Part shown: one piece after another, positions 63,169-64,000 of the stretch
Layout: each line of letters starts with the position of its first letter
Position numbering within the stretch: the first letter of the stretch is position 1
Assembly (NCBI GenBank): GCA_023138975.1
Contig: JAGLON010000018.1
Location: forward strand, 96,381-160,380
Direction of reading: 5' to 3'
Length of the DNA: 64,000 nucleotides
DNA from: Candidatus Zixiibacteriota bacterium
Lineage (GTDB): Bacteria > Zixibacteria > MSB-5A5 > GN15 > JAAZOE01
Program-made: the position numbers and the translations under genes
Notes under the pieces: model-generated
What the model saw: the letters and a program-made list of their open reading frames with translations, nothing else
What the model was told of the DNA's origin: nothing
The model's database searches: none

Positions 63169-64000
63169 TTCTCTTTATCAATCCTGATGCGACTCGCTCA
63201 TAAAACAAGGCATCAATTTTTTCACCGTCATCGCCAGAATGCAAAGGTGATTTCTCCGGAGCGTCTTTATAGAAAACTAAATCATGATAGGTTTGAAGTA
63301 CCGGGTCTGAATCTACTTCTTTATGTTTAGTAAAACCGTCATTGATATACATACAGCTATCTTCAATCATGACTTTGTAAAGAAATTTGAGTTCCATGTC
63401 AGATTTAGCCGCATTCAGATATTCGCTTAGATATTGAGTTTTAATCTCGCAATCCAGTCCTTTTAGAGCTTCAAAGGCTGTATACCTCACTCCGTAGTAC
63501 GAATCATTCAGCGCCGGTACTAATATGTCAAACAGTTCCTTATCTTTCACAATACGTCCTGTCGCCAGAGCTGCCATAGTGCGCACCAGTTCGTTCTTAT
63601 CCTTCAGAGCCTGCACAACCGCTTCCTTGCCCTTTACATTTCCTATTTTCCCCAATGCCCGCACCGCCTGATACCTGAGCCAGTAATAGTCATGCTCCAC
63701 AACCGTAAGTAAATTATCAATCGACGACTCATCCGGCAGGTAGTATAAAATCAACGCCACCCGGGACAACCACATGGAATCTGTCTCTTGTATCAAAGCC
63801 TCGTTCAACAGCGGAATCGCTGGCTCTTTGATTTTCTTAAAAATATTCTCCAGCGTCACCCGCTCACGAGCCTCAATTGTATTGAGCTTCTCTATCAGAA
63901 ACGGCACAATTTCGGCTTTGTATTCGGCCATATCCACAATCGTAGGCTCAACCATATCACGATACTTGTTTGCGCCCGATGACGCTATCACAAACATCGA
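63134..64000 (-). CDS. HEAT-repeat protein, 3' part
   Basis: The frame runs off the right edge; 288 codons are visible, with the most upstream ATG at 63997. It consists of helical HEAT/PBS-lyase-like repeats of about 31 residues, for example YYWLRYQAVRALGKIGNVKG, KEAVVQALKDKNELVRTMAA and DILVPALNDSYYGVRYTAFE. No lyase motif is seen, so it is probably a scaffold for protein interactions. The downstream YprB-like gene overlaps its end, so the two are coupled. Confidence 0.75.
   Translation of the reverse strand, partial: SMFVIASSGANKYRDMVEPTIVDMAEYKAEIVPFLIEKLNTIEARERVTLENIFKKIKEPAIPLLNEALIQETDSMWLSRVALILYYLPDESSIDNLLTVVEHDYYWLRYQAVRALGKIGNVKGKEAVVQALKDKNELVRTMAALATGRIVKDKELFDILVPALNDSYYGVRYTAFEALKGLDCEIKTQYLSEYLNAAKSDMELKFLYKVMIEDSCMYINDGFTKHKEVDSDPVLQTYHDLVFYKDAPEKSPLHSGDDGEKIDALFYERVASGLIKRNEEKAAAADSR

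Overview
The window reads as a chromosomal segment of an uncultured LPS-making Gram-negative bacterium of the FCB superphylum. Lineage hints are the LpxC-FabZ fusion, secreted proteins ending in FlgD-like/type-A sorting domains, outer-membrane barrel proteins, a short Bacteroidetes/Chlorobi-type primary sigma factor, and dockerin-like tails with the motif GDAVYLVNYAFKGGPAP. I associate those tails with candidate phylum Zixibacteria; that placement is my inference. No rRNA, CRISPR array, prophage or complete insertion sequence is visible.

Layout. 1-2743 (minus): the end of a flagellar cluster (FliK-like fragment, MotE-like protein), then mtaB. 3109-8424 (plus): a small cysteine-rich secreted protein, an 817-aa secreted protein and a dockerin-tagged papain-like protease. 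8499-24184 (minus): housekeeping (rpsA, plsC, cmk, a beta-CASP nuclease, guaA, nadB) running into a tightly overlapping lipid A/Kdo operon (lpxC-fabZ, lpxA, a Gfo/Idh/MocA oxidoreductase, lpxB, waaA, lpxK). 24.2-25.2 kb is a scar holding a truncated RAYT transposase, REP-like hairpins and an orphan gene. ptsN is minus. 26061-35512 (plus): aspS, phoH, pgpH, ybeY, corC-like, then htrA (behind a consensus promoter) and rpoD.

37.4-39.4 kb is a repeat-rich gene-poor zone behind ygiQ. It holds palindromic elements, a small membrane ORF, an NTF2-fold immunity-like gene broken by one amber codon, and a candidate structured RNA with its own promoter and terminator. 39.4-45.3 kb (plus): an EamA transporter, tRNA-Ala(CGC), SRP RNA, dnaX-ybaB-recR, mscS and a secreted barrel-like protein. 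45.4-51.1 kb (minus): an outer-membrane protein, acpS, a roadblock-like protein, class II ribonucleotide reductase nrdJ, a short ThyX-like ORF, a control region with tandem NrdR boxes and DnaA boxes, and a two-gene DNA-binding pair. A rod-shaped 6S-like RNA lies on the plus strand at 46.6-46.8 kb. 51.3-64 kb: a CPBP protease, two large secreted proteins, an ECF sigma/anti-sigma/adhesin operon, an HDOD protein, a YprB-type exonuclease and a HEAT-repeat protein running off the end.

Most of the window is ordinary core genome. The most unusual signals are RNAs and regulatory DNA not evident from protein-coding ORFs (6S-like RNA, the 39.2 kb RNA, the nrdJ control region), the broken immunity gene, the sigma-4/zinc-HTH plus RHH pair, and the repeat families. 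I did not find a clear new multi-gene defence or biosynthetic system.
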